Source of the DNA: a bacterium
GTDB taxonomy: Bacteria; Auribacterota; UBA3054
NCBI GenBank assembly: GCA_017963805.1
Contig: JAGCTE010000015.1
Coordinates: 58,350 to 122,349 of the forward strand
Direction: 5' to 3'
DNA length: 64,000 nucleotides
In this document: positions 16,680 to 25,414 of the stretch, piece after piece
How positions within the stretch are numbered: the stretch's first letter is position 1
Layout of the letters: each line of letters begins with the position of its first letter
Position numbers and translations under genes: made by a program
The notes under the pieces: generated by a model
Database searches by the model: none
What the model was told of the DNA's origin: nothing
Seen by the model: the letters and a program-made list of their open reading frames with translations, nothing else

Positions 16680-18742
16680 GTCACAGCCACAAAGATTTCG
16701 ACGCTGAAGATCAATTTAAGAGCGGCTTTGACATAAGCTACATCAGGCGCTTTCTGGGATACGCGGCGCCTCAGAAGCTTTACATTATCCTTGCTCTGGT
16801 CTTTTTGGCGCTCAGCTCCGCCACGCAGCTCATTACGCCGAACATTTACAGGAAGAGCATAGACAACTACCTTGTTCCCCTCTACACCTTCATACCCTCT
16901 GACCATGAAGCTTTGGAGAAATATCCTGAGCTTTCCAAAGTTGCCATCCCAGCCGGCGAAGACGCGGTCGCGGTGCCGACGAGCTTTTTGGAAAAGAACA
17001 AGGACATCAGCGATTCCATAAAGGATAAGGGCGAGAACCACTACATCTTCAAATTGGAAAGCTATGACGGGACGCACGGGTTTGTTTACGGCGGCAACTG
17101 GTTCGTTCCCGACAAAGAGTTCGCGGACATCGATCCGGCGCTACTTACGAAAATAAGGGGCGCGGACATCACCGGCTTGAAGAGGATGTTCTGCCTCTTC
17201 CTGCTCGTTCTGGCCGTTCACGCCCTTTCCGACTACTTCCACCGCCTTACGCTTGAAATAGCCAGCCAGCGCACGATGTACGCTCTCAGGATGGCGCTCT
17301 TCGAACATCTGCAGAGCCTTTCCGTCTCGCTTTTCAACAGGACGCCGATCGGCAAGCTTGTGACCAGGGTGACGAACGACATTGAGGCCATCAACTCGAT
17401 GCTTTCGACCGTCGCGGTCCAGATGCTGGCCAGCGCCGGCATGTTCATCGGCTCGCTCATCATCGTTTTGTACATCAACTGGAAGCTGACGCTGGTCTCG
17501 CTTGCGGTGCTGCCTTTCTGCGTCGTCATCACGATCGTTTTCAGGCTCATCGTAAGAAAGGTGCACAGGGAACTGAGAAGGATATTGGCTAAGATCAACG
17601 GCGTTCTGACGGAGGAATTCTCCGGCATCAAGATGATACAGAGTTTCAACCAACAGAAGCGCAGGAGGGAAGAATTCGCGGAAGTGAACGCCTCCTATTA
17701 CAAGGCCGGCTTCAAGAACGTCATCTGCATGGGCGTCTTCGGTCCGATACTCGACCTCATCCGGCATTTCGGCACGGCGCTCATCATTCTCTACGGCGGC
17801 ATCTGCGTGCTAGACGGCGACCTTACGCTGGGTTCTCTGATGGCTTTCATTACGTATTTCGGCCACCTCTGCAATCCCCTGATGCAGATATCGAACCAGA
17901 TCACGCAATTGCAGAGCAGCCTGGCGGCTTCGGAAAGGATCTTCACGCTCCTCGACACCAAAAACGAGGTGGCGCAGCCAAAGCTTCCTGTGATAGTCGG
18001 GGATCCGAAAGGCGAAATAGAATTCAAGAACGTGGACTTCTCTTACATCGAAGGGGAGCAGGTCTTGAAAGACGTCTCCTTCAGGATCGAGCCCGGCAAG
18101 AGCATCGCCATCGTCGGTCCGACGGGCGCCGGCAAGTCTTCGCTCATAAATCTGGTCTGCCGCTTCTACGACGCCAACAAGGGGGAGGTGCTCCTTGACG
18201 GCGTGAACGTGAAAGACTGGTCCAACGAGGAATTAAGGAAACACATCTCCATCGTTTTGCAGGGCACCTTCGTCTTCAGCCGCTCCATCTATGAGAACAT
18301 CGCCCTGGGCGATCCCACGATCACGAGGGAGAAGGCTATAAAGGCCGCCGAGACCGTCTGCGCCAACCAGTTCATAGAGAAACTGCCGCACGGCTACGAT
18401 GAAGTGATGGCGGAACGCGGCGCGACGCTCTCCGCCGGCGAAAAGCAGCTGCTTTGCTTTGCCAGGGCTTTGGCGCACGACCCGAGGATACTGATCCTCG
18501 ACGAGGCGACCAGCAACGTCGACCCGGCGACTGAGCATCTGATCCAGGACGCCATCGACAAACTGATGATCGGCCGCACAAGCATGATCGTGGCCCACCG
18601 CCTCAGTACCATCCACAAGGTGGACGAGATCTTCGTCTTGGACGACGGCAAGATCATAGAACGCGGCAGCCACGCCGAACTGATGGCCAAGAAGGGCGCC
18701 TACTACGATCTCTACCTTTTGCAGTTCAGCCGCAGGATCTGA
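16676..18742 (+). CDS. ABC exporter half-transporter, subunit 2 (catalytic-site type)
   Basis: The 688-residue partner of the preceding half-transporter. Walker A GPTGAGKSS lies near residue 480, the signature is the non-canonical LSAGEKQLLCFARAL near 584, and Walker B is ILILDEATSNVD with the catalytic Glu. The combination complements subunit 1: one consensus and one degenerate ATP site. Between the first two membrane helices there is an extra ~100-residue extracytoplasmic insertion (about residues 61-160, including YIFKLESYDGTHGFVYGGNW). This makes the protein longer than the usual ~600. It is the last gene before accessory locus 1, which starts 51 bases later with its own promoter. Confidence 0.9.
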   Translation: MSHSHKDFDAEDQFKSGFDISYIRRFLGYAAPQKLYIILALVFLALSSATQLITPNIYRKSIDNYLVPLYTFIPSDHEALEKYPELSKVAIPAGEDAVAVPTSFLEKNKDISDSIKDKGENHYIFKLESYDGTHGFVYGGNWFVPDKEFADIDPALLTKIRGADITGLKRMFCLFLLVLAVHALSDYFHRLTLEIASQRTMYALRMALFEHLQSLSVSLFNRTPIGKLVTRVTNDIEAINSMLSTVAVQMLASAGMFIGSLIIVLYINWKLTLVSLAVLPFCVVITIVFRLIVRKVHRELRRILAKINGVLTEEFSGIKMIQSFNQQKRRREEFAEVNASYYKAGFKNVICMGVFGPILDLIRHFGTALIILYGGICVLDGDLTLGSLMAFITYFGHLCNPLMQISNQITQLQSSLAASERIFTLLDTKNEVAQPKLPVIVGDPKGEIEFKNVDFSYIEGEQVLKDVSFRIEPGKSIAIVGPTGAGKSSLINLVCRFYDANKGEVLLDGVNVKDWSNEELRKHISIVLQGTFVFSRSIYENIALGDPTITREKAIKAAETVCANQFIEKLPHGYDEVMAERGATLSAGEKQLLCFARALAHDPRILILDEATSNVDPATEHLIQDAIDKLMIGRTSMIVAHRLSTIHKVDEIFVLDDGKIIERGSHAELMAKKGAYYDLYLLQFSRRI

Positions 18743-18765
18743 ACTTTTTTAAAAATTTTTAAAAT

Positions 18766-18775
18766 ATGGTACAAT
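18766..18775 (+). promoter_or_regulatory. Candidate promoter of accessory locus 1
   Basis: TATGGTACAAT contains an extended -10 (TG-G-TACAAT, TACAAT at 18770-18775), 18 bases before the ATG at 18794. The short leader (GTTGAAAAAATTGAAAAT) has no Shine-Dalgarno sequence. The A/T tracts just upstream follow the exporter stop. Confidence 0.5.
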
Positions 18776-18793
18776 GTTGAAAAAATTGAAAAT

Positions 18794-20722
18794 ATGTTTA
18801 TCCATTTTACCAAGTTCTTGATTTGTTCGATTTTGCTCGTGTTCTTACTCTGTGAGCGCGAATGTTGCGCGTCAATTGATATTAAGAATGGAGTCTGGCT
18901 CTTGCATCCTCATGTTACCGGAAGTGTTTTTTTAGCAGAGTCCATCATAGAGATTGAAGATCTAGCTAAAAGTCAGTGTTGGCAAAATGCGGCGGATTTA
19001 GCTAAAAAACTTTCTCAAAACAAAGTTGTAAATCATAGTTATTTTTCAAATGGAGAACCTGTTAGCATGGTACTAGAGTGTATGGGTGCAGTCTATTTAT
19101 CCAAAATAACAAATGATAAAAATAAGATTATTTATATATTAAATTGCGTTTTGGATAAATATAAAGATTCTGCTGCTGACAAGAGATACTACTGTTACAA
19201 GTATGCGCAACAGACGTTGCGGTCATATTATATTAAGAATAATATGTCAAAAGAGTCTTTTGAATTATTTAAGACTTGTATATTATATGATCCATTCGAC
19301 TACTGTCAAATGACTCGTCTTATAAATTGGGGATCAGAGAATAAAAAATATATTCCTAAAATAGTAGATTTTATATATGATTTATGTCAACATGGACATA
19401 CGGTACCAGCCGAAATTACACTTAACCTAATAATTAACAATAGTTTGGATTTAGAAACAAAAATTTATTTAATATCAAAATGGCTAAAATACAATCTTCA
19501 TCAACATTCGGATGTTGTCTGCCGATCTATTAATGAAATGTATTGCATTACAAATTCATTAAATGCTGATTTGATAAATAAAGTACATATATTATTGGTT
19601 GACACGGCATTGAAACAAAAAAATACAGATGATAGACTATCAGTAATAGCAAGCTCCATAAAATTAAAAAACATATTAGAAGAACATCTTTTCAACAATA
19701 AAATAACTATAAATAGTAATAATACCAGATTTGCAGATTCATTTAGTCTTAATCAGAGCGAATGGAATCATTATTTAGAAAGCAAAAAGTTTTCGTCTTT
19801 TGACATTTTTTCAATAAATGAAATGCTTCGTTATCTTTGGAGTTCAGAACATAGACAGCGGATTGGCAATAGACTTTCTTTTGGCCAAGTCATATCGGCT
19901 AGCTCAGAGGTAAGCAGTTTCGAAAAAAGAATAGTTGATTTGAATGATAATTTATATGATTGTGATAGGTATAAGGATCTTTTACTATTGCAGGGCGTTC
20001 CAGGAAAATTATATTGGAAAGTTGAAAATCTTTTTTGGCGAGCAAAGTACGACAAGGCATATAGACTATTTAAATTCTTGTTGAACCATGAAAACAGCGA
20101 CGGATTCGTTAAGGGAGCGTCATTGTTTTATCTTGGCCGTATTCTGTTTAAATTGAGAAATGATCAATTTGATTATGATGAGGAAAAAAGAAAGAAAGAT
20201 GCCTTAGGATTTTTTCTTTCTGTTCCTTCTTATCCAACATGTTTAACTTATATTTCTTATGCTTACATTATGGCTTCAGAAATTTTGTATGAATTTAATT
20301 GTTTTAATTCCGCTATGCTGCTTTGTATGATTGACGTCCCTAGTATTGACTATGCGAGCGTTAAACAACGCAAGCACAGAAAAGCAGCAGAATACGCGTT
20401 AGCTGCCGGCTCTATAACCAATTATGTTAAAAATATACAAGAGAGTCTTAGATTTTCCAATAAGGAACAAGAAAAATTTATTCTTCAATTCAATGCTAGG
20501 AAAAAAATATCTTCTGATCTTTGGAATTATTGTTGTAATAATCCTTTAAATGAACTTGATAAATCAGAAACTCTTAATAATTCAATTGATGAAATGTCTA
20601 TTTTTGAGGATAGCGAAATTGAGGCTGCTTTTTATTATTCAGTTACTAAGAATTGGCCAAATATTTCTGACTTGCCACAGAACATAGCTACCAACAGATT
20701 ATTGAACAACAATATTTTCTAA
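18794..20722 (+). CDS. Accessory family A-B fusion, exported TPR-like alpha-solenoid protein
   Basis: A 642-residue protein with an N-terminal hydrophobic signal (FLICSILLVFLLC, then ECCAS), probably exported. The first ~310 residues match family A (gene at 43147) and the rest matches family B (gene at 44059). Shared segments include YKDLLL...GKLYW.VE.L.W near the middle, YPTCLTYISYAYI, DVPSIDYA and the identical ending pattern IATNRLLNNNIF. Repeated helix-pair segments with aromatic and Ala positions (GKLYWKVENLFWRAKYDKAYRLF) suggest a tetratricopeptide-like solenoid. No catalytic motif is visible. The gene is strongly AT-rich relative to the exporter genes before it. Eleven bases separate it from the family C gene, so A-B, C, D, E and A' look like one operon. 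Function unknown. Confidence 0.8.
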   Translation: MFIHFTKFLICSILLVFLLCERECCASIDIKNGVWLLHPHVTGSVFLAESIIEIEDLAKSQCWQNAADLAKKLSQNKVVNHSYFSNGEPVSMVLECMGAVYLSKITNDKNKIIYILNCVLDKYKDSAADKRYYCYKYAQQTLRSYYIKNNMSKESFELFKTCILYDPFDYCQMTRLINWGSENKKYIPKIVDFIYDLCQHGHTVPAEITLNLIINNSLDLETKIYLISKWLKYNLHQHSDVVCRSINEMYCITNSLNADLINKVHILLVDTALKQKNTDDRLSVIASSIKLKNILEEHLFNNKITINSNNTRFADSFSLNQSEWNHYLESKKFSSFDIFSINEMLRYLWSSEHRQRIGNRLSFGQVISASSEVSSFEKRIVDLNDNLYDCDRYKDLLLLQGVPGKLYWKVENLFWRAKYDKAYRLFKFLLNHENSDGFVKGASLFYLGRILFKLRNDQFDYDEEKRKKDALGFFLSVPSYPTCLTYISYAYIMASEILYEFNCFNSAMLLCMIDVPSIDYASVKQRKHRKAAEYALAAGSITNYVKNIQESLRFSNKEQEKFILQFNARKKISSDLWNYCCNNPLNELDKSETLNNSIDEMSIFEDSEIEAAFYYSVTKNWPNISDLPQNIATNRLLNNNIF

Positions 20723-20733
20723 GGAGATGGCAT

Positions 20734-22185
20734 ATGAACAATATGATAAGAAAATTCGAATTGCATAAAATTAAGACATTTATTTTAACCTTAATATTTT
20801 TGGCTTCTATTCCAAGTAATACACATGCCAATGATGGCAGTTATATTGAAATTATCGGCTCTCCAAGAGTTGCTGTCGGAAAAAGTAATGTTACATACCG
20901 CGTGCAATACAATTGTGATGGCAATGTAGGTGGAAGTTACTTTTATATAGAAGATGATGGTTCCCCTATATATATTTCTGATATAAACACTCCTATCGTA
21001 ATTCCAAGAGTTCCTCTTTCTCAGGAAGAATATCGAGTCAATGCTGCGATATACTACACAAAGATGGTTGACGGTCATTTAGAACCGCATTTCATGTCAG
21101 AGACATTGAATGTCTATGTGAGAAAACCAATTATCTCAGCTGTCAGAAGAGGAATAGATCAAGATTATACAGCAGAGTCTGAAGTGCCAATTCATTGGAA
21201 TATAGATAACGATGACAATTCTTGGAATGATCTTAATCCTGTTGGCTATGATTATCTTAAGACAAATCCCATTAACGAAGATGACGTTTATGACGATGAT
21301 CTATTGTCTGTGAAAGCATATATTAGAAATAGTAAATTGGATGCTACTGATTGTAATCTTAAAATTCAGGTACCTTCCGGAATAAGAATTTGGAAAAACC
21401 AAAAGAAGAATGGATATTGGAGTTTGGGTGGTGACACGATTGAGATTAAATCATGCGATATATTAAAGTGGTTTACTGATAATATAAAAGGAACAAATTT
21501 TTATGTTGAATGGAAGGCAAATCTGGACGAAACAAGAATTGCAAAAATGAGATTTTATTGTAACGACGTAGAATTCGGTGTTTTTGAATACAAAGGATAT
21601 GCTTGTACTGCTGGAAGGCAACCATTTCCAGATGAAAGAGAGGAATATGAGAGTATTTGTAATTTAAAAGGTTGCCAATGGAGTATATTGGGGGGGACGC
21701 AAGGTTTTCCAGTAGATATCAATTCTATTTCTGAAACTGTCGATCCCAATTTTAGCGTTTATGGCGAACATTTTGTTGTAACGCCTAACGAACCTCTTGC
21801 ACCGAATATATATACTTTAGTTCCTGCAATATATAATGGCTATTCGTGTAAGTGTATTAGTATGGATACCTTTGGGGATCATGATCTAATTTTTGATATT
21901 GATTATGACGCCGATGCATTTTTCCAAAGTTCAATTTGGCCGCAAAATTTTTTAAAGAACGATAATGTTTACCTAACCGCGACTGAAGTTCTGTATTATA
22001 CTGGACCATTTGCAGCACGTGCCGCCAGTAATTCAGAGAGATTTCATTGTTTTGGTTCATGGGCTATGTTTAAAAGCAGATTCTTTGCTCAGCCTAAAAT
22101 TTTGCATAGAGCAAATCAATTGGAGCAAAATAGATTAATTCTACATAAATATGTTTTGTGTCCAAATGTAGAGCCAATAGAATAA
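20734..22185 (+). CDS. Accessory family C exported protein, locus 1 copy
   Basis: A 483-residue secreted protein; the signal peptide ends at about THA/ND (residues 32-33). Order of parts: an Ig-like strand-rich region (IEIIGSPRVAVGKSNVTYRV), an Asp-rich module (VPIHWNIDNDDNSW, later EDDVYDDDLLSVKAYI), then a Trp/Tyr-rich region and a C-terminal domain with CKCISMDTFGDH, FAARAASNSERFHCFGSWAMF and PKILHRANQL. The last domain resembles NlpC/P60 or other papain-like folds in the spacing of Cys and His, but this is a weak inference. It has clear relatives at 34689 and 38912. The ribosome binding site is strong (AAGGAGATGGCAT before ATG). AT-rich throughout. Family D follows after 12 bases, as in locus 2. 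Confidence 0.8.
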   Translation: MNNMIRKFELHKIKTFILTLIFLASIPSNTHANDGSYIEIIGSPRVAVGKSNVTYRVQYNCDGNVGGSYFYIEDDGSPIYISDINTPIVIPRVPLSQEEYRVNAAIYYTKMVDGHLEPHFMSETLNVYVRKPIISAVRRGIDQDYTAESEVPIHWNIDNDDNSWNDLNPVGYDYLKTNPINEDDVYDDDLLSVKAYIRNSKLDATDCNLKIQVPSGIRIWKNQKKNGYWSLGGDTIEIKSCDILKWFTDNIKGTNFYVEWKANLDETRIAKMRFYCNDVEFGVFEYKGYACTAGRQPFPDEREEYESICNLKGCQWSILGGTQGFPVDINSISETVDPNFSVYGEHFVVTPNEPLAPNIYTLVPAIYNGYSCKCISMDTFGDHDLIFDIDYDADAFFQSSIWPQNFLKNDNVYLTATEVLYYTGPFAARAASNSERFHCFGSWAMFKSRFFAQPKILHRANQLEQNRLILHKYVLCPNVEPIE

Positions 22186-22197
22186 AGGGGTACTTGT

Positions 22198-23151
22198 ATG
22201 AAAAAATATCTATTTATTATCTTCTTCTCCGTTTTTAGTTTTGCGGATGAGTTATCTGATTATTTAAATTTATTAAAAAAATCTGAAGAAATGCCTTTCG
22301 TTATTTTAGAAAAGGAAAACTTCTCTTGGTTAAATTATCCAAAAGAGATCGAAATAAAGTTCATTGAAGGGCTCAAGGCTAAAAAGCAATTATCAGAAAT
22401 TGGTATTGGAAGAGAACTACCAATGTTGTTTAATTTATTAGAAAACGGGATTGGAAAGGATATAATTTATGTTAAATATTGTGAAGGCATCGGATATAAA
22501 ACAAATTGTATGATGGCGGGAATATATAAACGCATTTATTCGCAAAGCGGTTTACAACTTGGTATGGAAACATATGGCAATGTCGCTTTTAGCTGGTTGA
22601 AGCACAATGATGGGGAGCGGGTATTTGATTGTAATGAAATTATATATTTCTGGTGGAATTATGACAGAAAACACGTGCCAGAGATTTGGAACAAATGGTA
22701 CAAATGTTGGCAAATTGAAAACGATAGGGAAAAACCTAGAGACGTTGTTTTAGATAGATTGGCTTATGATATAACAAGGCTAGGTTTTTATTTTTTCCCT
22801 TATATTTATTCAGCTATAAAATCAGGGGACAATTCCTTAAATGGCTTATTCTCGCCCAACAAATCTGTTAATAATAATTTTATTACTTGGTGGGAAAAAA
22901 ATAAAGAGAATTATATTTTGCCGGATCCTAAAGGTTGGAATCACATTAACACAATGATTTCTGATAAAAAACTTCCTTTTGGATCTTGGCAGTTGGAAAA
23001 TATGCCTAAATGGCATCAGATGGCCGAGGAATATTATTCAAAAACTGATAATAATGATCATTATTGGTATTACTTGATTCCTGACAAGGATGAAATAACC
23101 TTTGAAGATATTTGGGAAGCAAATAGCGTATCTATTAAAATTCAGAAATAA
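22198..23151 (+). CDS. Accessory family D exported protein, locus 1 copy
   Basis: A 317-residue protein with signal peptide (KKYLFIIFFSVFSFA). It is predicted all-helical and unusually rich in Trp and Tyr. Segments shared with the locus 2 copies at 36144 and 40381 include YFWWNYDRKHVPEIWNKWY, RLGFYFFPYI, WWEKNKENY, ENMPKWH and YWYY..PDKDEIT. The WWxxNK pattern after amphipathic helices recalls HEAT-repeat proteins of PVC bacteria. No enzyme motif is visible. It is always directly downstream of family C and upstream of family E in this window, so the three products likely work together. AT-rich. Confidence 0.78.
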   Translation: MKKYLFIIFFSVFSFADELSDYLNLLKKSEEMPFVILEKENFSWLNYPKEIEIKFIEGLKAKKQLSEIGIGRELPMLFNLLENGIGKDIIYVKYCEGIGYKTNCMMAGIYKRIYSQSGLQLGMETYGNVAFSWLKHNDGERVFDCNEIIYFWWNYDRKHVPEIWNKWYKCWQIENDREKPRDVVLDRLAYDITRLGFYFFPYIYSAIKSGDNSLNGLFSPNKSVNNNFITWWEKNKENYILPDPKGWNHINTMISDKKLPFGSWQLENMPKWHQMAEEYYSKTDNNDHYWYYLIPDKDEITFEDIWEANSVSIKIQK

Positions 23152-23168
23152 CTACCCTGGAGTTAAAA

Positions 23169-24425
23169 ATGATATCACGTACATTTTTTTATTTAACCTT
23201 TGTTTTTCTTTTTTCAACTTTAGTTTATGCCATAAATGAACCAATTATGCCAGAAGGCGATGGCACGATGGATGCTCCTTATATTTTCAATAGATATGAA
23301 AACTTCTTTTGGCTGAGCGAAAATGTGGATTTATTCGACAATGACAGCGTAGTTTATTGCAAACAAGTTTCTGATATAGATGCTTCAGATACTCAAAGAG
23401 GATATGATTCTGAAACAGAAATTTACTATGGCTGGAGACCAATTACTACGATTACATCAAAAGGTTCATTCGTTTTGAATTATGACGGACAAGGTTTTTC
23501 TATTATTAATCCTTATATTGGAAGATCGTCTGAATTGTTTATTGAAGGTATTTTTACCCGTGGATATTTTCGGATTAAAAATGTTTTTTTGGAAAATGTT
23601 TTTTTGGAACGTGGGAAAACAGATTATGCTGGATGTTTAGTGGGATGGATAATTTCTTCTCCTGAGAAAAACTCTTCTATAGAAAATTGCAATGTTTCTG
23701 GAACTATAAAGATGGCTGGTGGGACTGGTTTAATTTGTGGTGGCTTGATTGGTAAGTCAAATATTGATGGTGACGCAATAATTACTATAAGCAATTGTTG
23801 TGTAAACGTTTCAATTTCATCGATGAATTCTGCTGGCTTCATTGGTGAGATTGATTGTTCAGGCCAATTATATATCAATAATTGCAGTTCGGTTTCAAAA
23901 CTTCATGGAAATAGCGAATATAATTCAGCTGGCGGCTTAATAGATAATTTGAGCGCAAACAGCGGTTTAATAGCTATCTGCAATTCATACAGTGATGTTA
24001 GCATATTTGAAGGGTACAGCAATGGAGGTGGATTCATAAATACTATTTATGGTACAACATCACAATCTATAATTGAAATATCTAATTGCTATTCCACAGG
24101 TGTTTTCCCTAAAAATTTATCCCAAATGAAACCATTCTTGCAAAACTTTACTAACTCTTGCAGCAATAATTTTACAATTGTAAATTGTTATTATAATTTG
24201 TCTACCTTTGGGAAAGAGGATATTTATGCTATAGGTAAGACTGAAGATGAGATGAAATATGCTTCTACATATGAGAATTGGGATTTTGAAAACATATGGG
24301 ATATTGATGAAGGGGAGTCTTTGCCCTACTTGAAAGGTGAATTGCCAGAACCTAGTTTTTACATTTGTTTTGTTTTTTTTAGCATTGTTTGGCTTAAGCC
24401 CCATTTATGGTTATTAGATGATTAA
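23169..24425 (+). CDS. Accessory family E GLUG-like beta-helix protein, locus 1 copy
   Basis: A 418-residue exported protein (signal ends near VYA/INE). It opens with the GLUG-type start PEGDGTMDAPYIFNRYENFFWL. After that come DIDASDTQ, an FVLNYDGQGFSI segment and about six rungs of the type 'IENCNVSG', 'ISNCCVNV', 'ISNCYSTG', ending in the conserved TEDEMKYASTYENWDFENIWDIDEG. This is the layout of right-handed beta-helix surface proteins. The tail is LPEPSFYICFVFFSIVW followed by a short polar end. That resembles a PEP-CTERM sorting tail, though the usual Arg cluster is missing. It lacks the GGN-repeat domain seen in E1-E3. The last 8 bases overlap the next gene. Confidence 0.8.
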   Translation: MISRTFFYLTFVFLFSTLVYAINEPIMPEGDGTMDAPYIFNRYENFFWLSENVDLFDNDSVVYCKQVSDIDASDTQRGYDSETEIYYGWRPITTITSKGSFVLNYDGQGFSIINPYIGRSSELFIEGIFTRGYFRIKNVFLENVFLERGKTDYAGCLVGWIISSPEKNSSIENCNVSGTIKMAGGTGLICGGLIGKSNIDGDAIITISNCCVNVSISSMNSAGFIGEIDCSGQLYINNCSSVSKLHGNSEYNSAGGLIDNLSANSGLIAICNSYSDVSIFEGYSNGGGFINTIYGTTSQSIIEISNCYSTGVFPKNLSQMKPFLQNFTNSCSNNFTIVNCYYNLSTFGKEDIYAIGKTEDEMKYASTYENWDFENIWDIDEGESLPYLKGELPEPSFYICFVFFSIVWLKPHLWLLDD

Positions 24426-25290
24426 AAATCTAGAAATTATTTCTCTTTTGATTTTCACGTTCGCCTTGATTTCTTCAGCATGTGTAAAGAAGGATGGTGT
24501 CGTTTTCATTTCTGATGATTTGGATATTGAATCGCCTATTTTTGATGCTGTGAAAAAATCTGAGGTGCTTGCAAAGAGGCAAGAGTGGCGTGAGGCCGCT
24601 TTGGTTTTAAAAGATACCATAAAAAGATCTGAAAACGAAGTATTAAAATGCGGAGAGGATATTGAACTTGTTTTAGGTTATACCTACGCTTCATATATTT
24701 TTAACGCAAGAAGAGACGATCCTTGTTTGCCAGAAATTACAAATGAATTGATTAGAAAATATTCTGACCGCGATTTTAAAATATTTTGTGCGGATCTTTA
24801 TCGCTTGCTTATGGCTTACTATTGGTCAATTCAGGATGTTAAATCGCATGATAAAGTATTACGCCGTTTGGTGCTCTACGACAAAAATCCGGATTTCGCT
24901 TTTGTGGATTTATTGTATGCTTCGTTGGAAAGGAACTCTTGCCGCGCTTGCATGAAAGATTTTTTGGTTAATTTTAGTGGAAAAACAGGAGATTTATATG
25001 ATTTAGCATTCTTGTTTTATTCAGAATTGTCTGACAAAGCCATAAAAGAAGGAATTATTAAATGGTTGGAACAAAATATTGATGCAAGGGGATTTGTTAT
25101 GCGTTGTTTTGTGGCTCATGCTGCCTCTGTACTTAGTTGTGATGATTTGGACTTTGTTTCAAATTATTGTTCTAAGCTTAATGAGTGGCTTATGCAACAA
25201 GAAGATAGTAAAGATAGAAAGGATATTGTTACTTTTGTTTTGAGCGAGCGTTATCGCATCGCCGCGATACTAGATGTTTCGCTAAAATGA
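24418..25290 (+). CDS. Accessory family A paralogue (A'), putative lipoprotein
   Basis: A 290-residue protein with a hydrophobic N-terminus ending LISSAC, a possible but imperfect lipobox (Cys22). The rest is helical and TPR-like, with segments aligning to family A (gene at 43147): helix pairs around AVKKSEVLAKRQEWREAAL, a 'VLYDKNPD' turn, KEGIIKWLEQN, and the ending FVLSERYRIAAILD, which parallels MILNERAKVETIAP in family A. It overlaps the end of the E gene by eight bases, suggesting coupled translation. AT-rich like its neighbours. It ends locus 1. No function can be assigned. Confidence 0.7.
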   Translation: MIKNLEIISLLIFTFALISSACVKKDGVVFISDDLDIESPIFDAVKKSEVLAKRQEWREAALVLKDTIKRSENEVLKCGEDIELVLGYTYASYIFNARRDDPCLPEITNELIRKYSDRDFKIFCADLYRLLMAYYWSIQDVKSHDKVLRRLVLYDKNPDFAFVDLLYASLERNSCRACMKDFLVNFSGKTGDLYDLAFLFYSELSDKAIKEGIIKWLEQNIDARGFVMRCFVAHAASVLSCDDLDFVSNYCSKLNEWLMQQEDSKDRKDIVTFVLSERYRIAAILDVSLK

Positions 25291-25396
25291 TATTTTGATT
25301 ATAAAATAGCTTTTTGTGGATATCCTGTGGAAAGGCATGGGATATTTGTTGGGATAGTTTTGGCTTTTAGTGGATAAACTGTTAATTAATAGGGGA

Positions 25397-25407
25397 TTTT
25401 GTATAAT
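25397..25407 (+). promoter_or_regulatory. Promoter of tgt, possibly giving a leaderless mRNA
   Basis: TTTTGTATAAT has TATAAT at 25402-25407, only seven bases before the ATG at 25415. With normal -10 to start spacing, transcription would begin at or next to the A of the start codon. No Shine-Dalgarno sequence is visible. Confidence 0.55.
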
Positions 25408-25414
25408 ATTAATA

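Noticed and set aside
24360..24425. Frameshift that destroyed a PEP-CTERM tail at the end of the locus 1 E gene
   Set aside because: A run of T invites this idea, but the other frames downstream do not restore an Arg cluster and the stop overlaps the next gene neatly. The tail is noted as degenerate instead.
18743..25396. Prophage or integrative element
   Set aside because: No integrase, transposase, capsid, tail or packaging genes and no duplicated tRNA end. The genes are exported proteins only.
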